From Filomicrobium sp. (lineage in GTDB: Bacteria; Pseudomonadota; Alphaproteobacteria; Rhizobiales; Hyphomicrobiaceae): 5,708 nt of DNA. The notes under the pieces are model-generated. The model made no database searches and was not told the DNA's origin. It worked only from the letters and a program-made list of their open reading frames with translations. Of this stretch, positions 5,399 through 5,708 are shown piece after piece. The translations under genes were made by a program, and so were the position numbers. Each line of letters begins with the position of its first letter. Within the stretch, counting starts at the first letter, position 1. The stretch is from positions 1 through 5,708 of the forward strand of contig JAUWFF010000106.1 of the NCBI GenBank assembly GCA_030607105.1, in the 5' to 3' direction.

Positions 5399-5708
5399 CG
5401 GGCGTTCTCACTGATGTGTTGTTGTTGCCAAAAGCAGTTTCTGCCCCCTCTGCTAGACGCGAGCGGAGAGCGAATGCCTTGAAGCGAACGATCCGAGTTA
5501 AAACACGGAGCAAGTTGCCCTGGGTTTGGAATTGAACCCAACGAAATCCAATTCCAAGAACTAGAATGTCTTGCCACTAAACGACCGGGACGGACAAAAC
5601 GTTGCTCCGGCCCATATGCTTGTTGAAGTGCTCCCACCACCAATCAATAGAAGTCCTGGCGCATCTGGTGAGAGATCCGCCGGCCAGACCGATGATGAAG
5701 CGAAAGTT
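5399..5708. other. Region upstream of the SDR gene, no convincing gene
   Basis: This 310-base stretch contains the SDR promoter region and the inverted repeats at 5521-5557. On the minus strand a frame is open from the window edge to a TAG at 5577-5579 (43 codons, containing IDWWWEHFNKHMGRSN). It could be the end of a gene whose body lies outside, but it matches no family I know. A plus-strand frame from the ATG at 5616 also runs off the edge, without a ribosome-binding site. Neither is called as a gene. No tRNA is present. Confidence 0.4.
5521..5557. promoter_or_regulatory. Overlapping inverted repeats upstream of the SDR gene, possible operator
   Basis: TTGGAATTG (5526-5534) and CAATTCCAA (5549-5557) are perfect 9-base reverse complements separated by 14 bases. 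Overlapping this, TGGGTT (5521-5526) and AACCCA (5535-5540) form a second perfect repeat around the first arm. AT-rich palindromes of this kind in a promoter region often bind dimeric regulators (LysR, TetR or GntR types). No regulator gene is visible in the window and no clear -35/-10 pair was identified, so the role is inferred only. Confidence 0.4.

Noticed and set aside
5525..5560. tRNA-like T-arm (GGGTTCAATTCC on the minus strand)
   Set aside because: Only the T-loop-like string is present. The stem does not close properly and there is no acceptor, anticodon or D arm; the match comes from the inverted repeats.

Overview
The window (5,708 bases, GC-rich) looks like an accessory or intergenic-rich stretch from an alphaproteobacterium, most likely of the order Rhizobiales. 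This rests on protein style (rhizobial-type small secreted proteins, an N-variant hemolysin III protein, a CusA/CzcA pump with a His-rich periplasmic partner) and on codon use. It is an inference from reading; no database search was possible.

Positions 1-1616 (+ strand) hold the end of a heavy-metal efflux operon: the C-terminal 395 residues of an RND (CusA/CzcA family) inner-membrane pump, then 29 bases later a small exported His-rich protein. A strong GC hairpin without a U-tract (1674-1703) follows. Positions 1833-2916 (+) hold a 102-residue secreted protein with two cysteines and a seven-helix hemolysin III/PAQR-family membrane protein.

Positions 2917-3654 are gene-poor. They hold a 74-codon unknown gene on the minus strand (2977-3201), a 28-residue single-helix membrane protein on the plus strand with a good ribosome-binding site (3286-3372), and directly after it two adjacent perfect inverted repeats (3377-3427 and 3429-3449).

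Positions 3655-4600 (minus) are a decaying zone. A VanX/DdpX-type D-Ala-D-Ala dipeptidase is intact in frame and in all catalytic residues, but is split by one amber codon (3988-3990). Just upstream lies the C-terminal remnant of a second hemolysin III gene, in the opposite orientation to the intact copy at 2269-2916. Positions 4646-5398 (minus) encode a complete classical short-chain dehydrogenase/reductase. Its upstream region to the window end has no convincing gene but carries a clean 9-base inverted repeat that could be an operator.

The genes do not form one pathway. The metal-efflux genes form one unit, and the rest looks like a mosaic of small exported or membrane proteins, paralog debris and an independent SDR. 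I found no tRNA, rRNA, CRISPR array, insertion sequence or convincing new multi-gene system. The best leads are the small membrane protein with its hairpins, the single-stop dipeptidase and the hemolysin III remnant.
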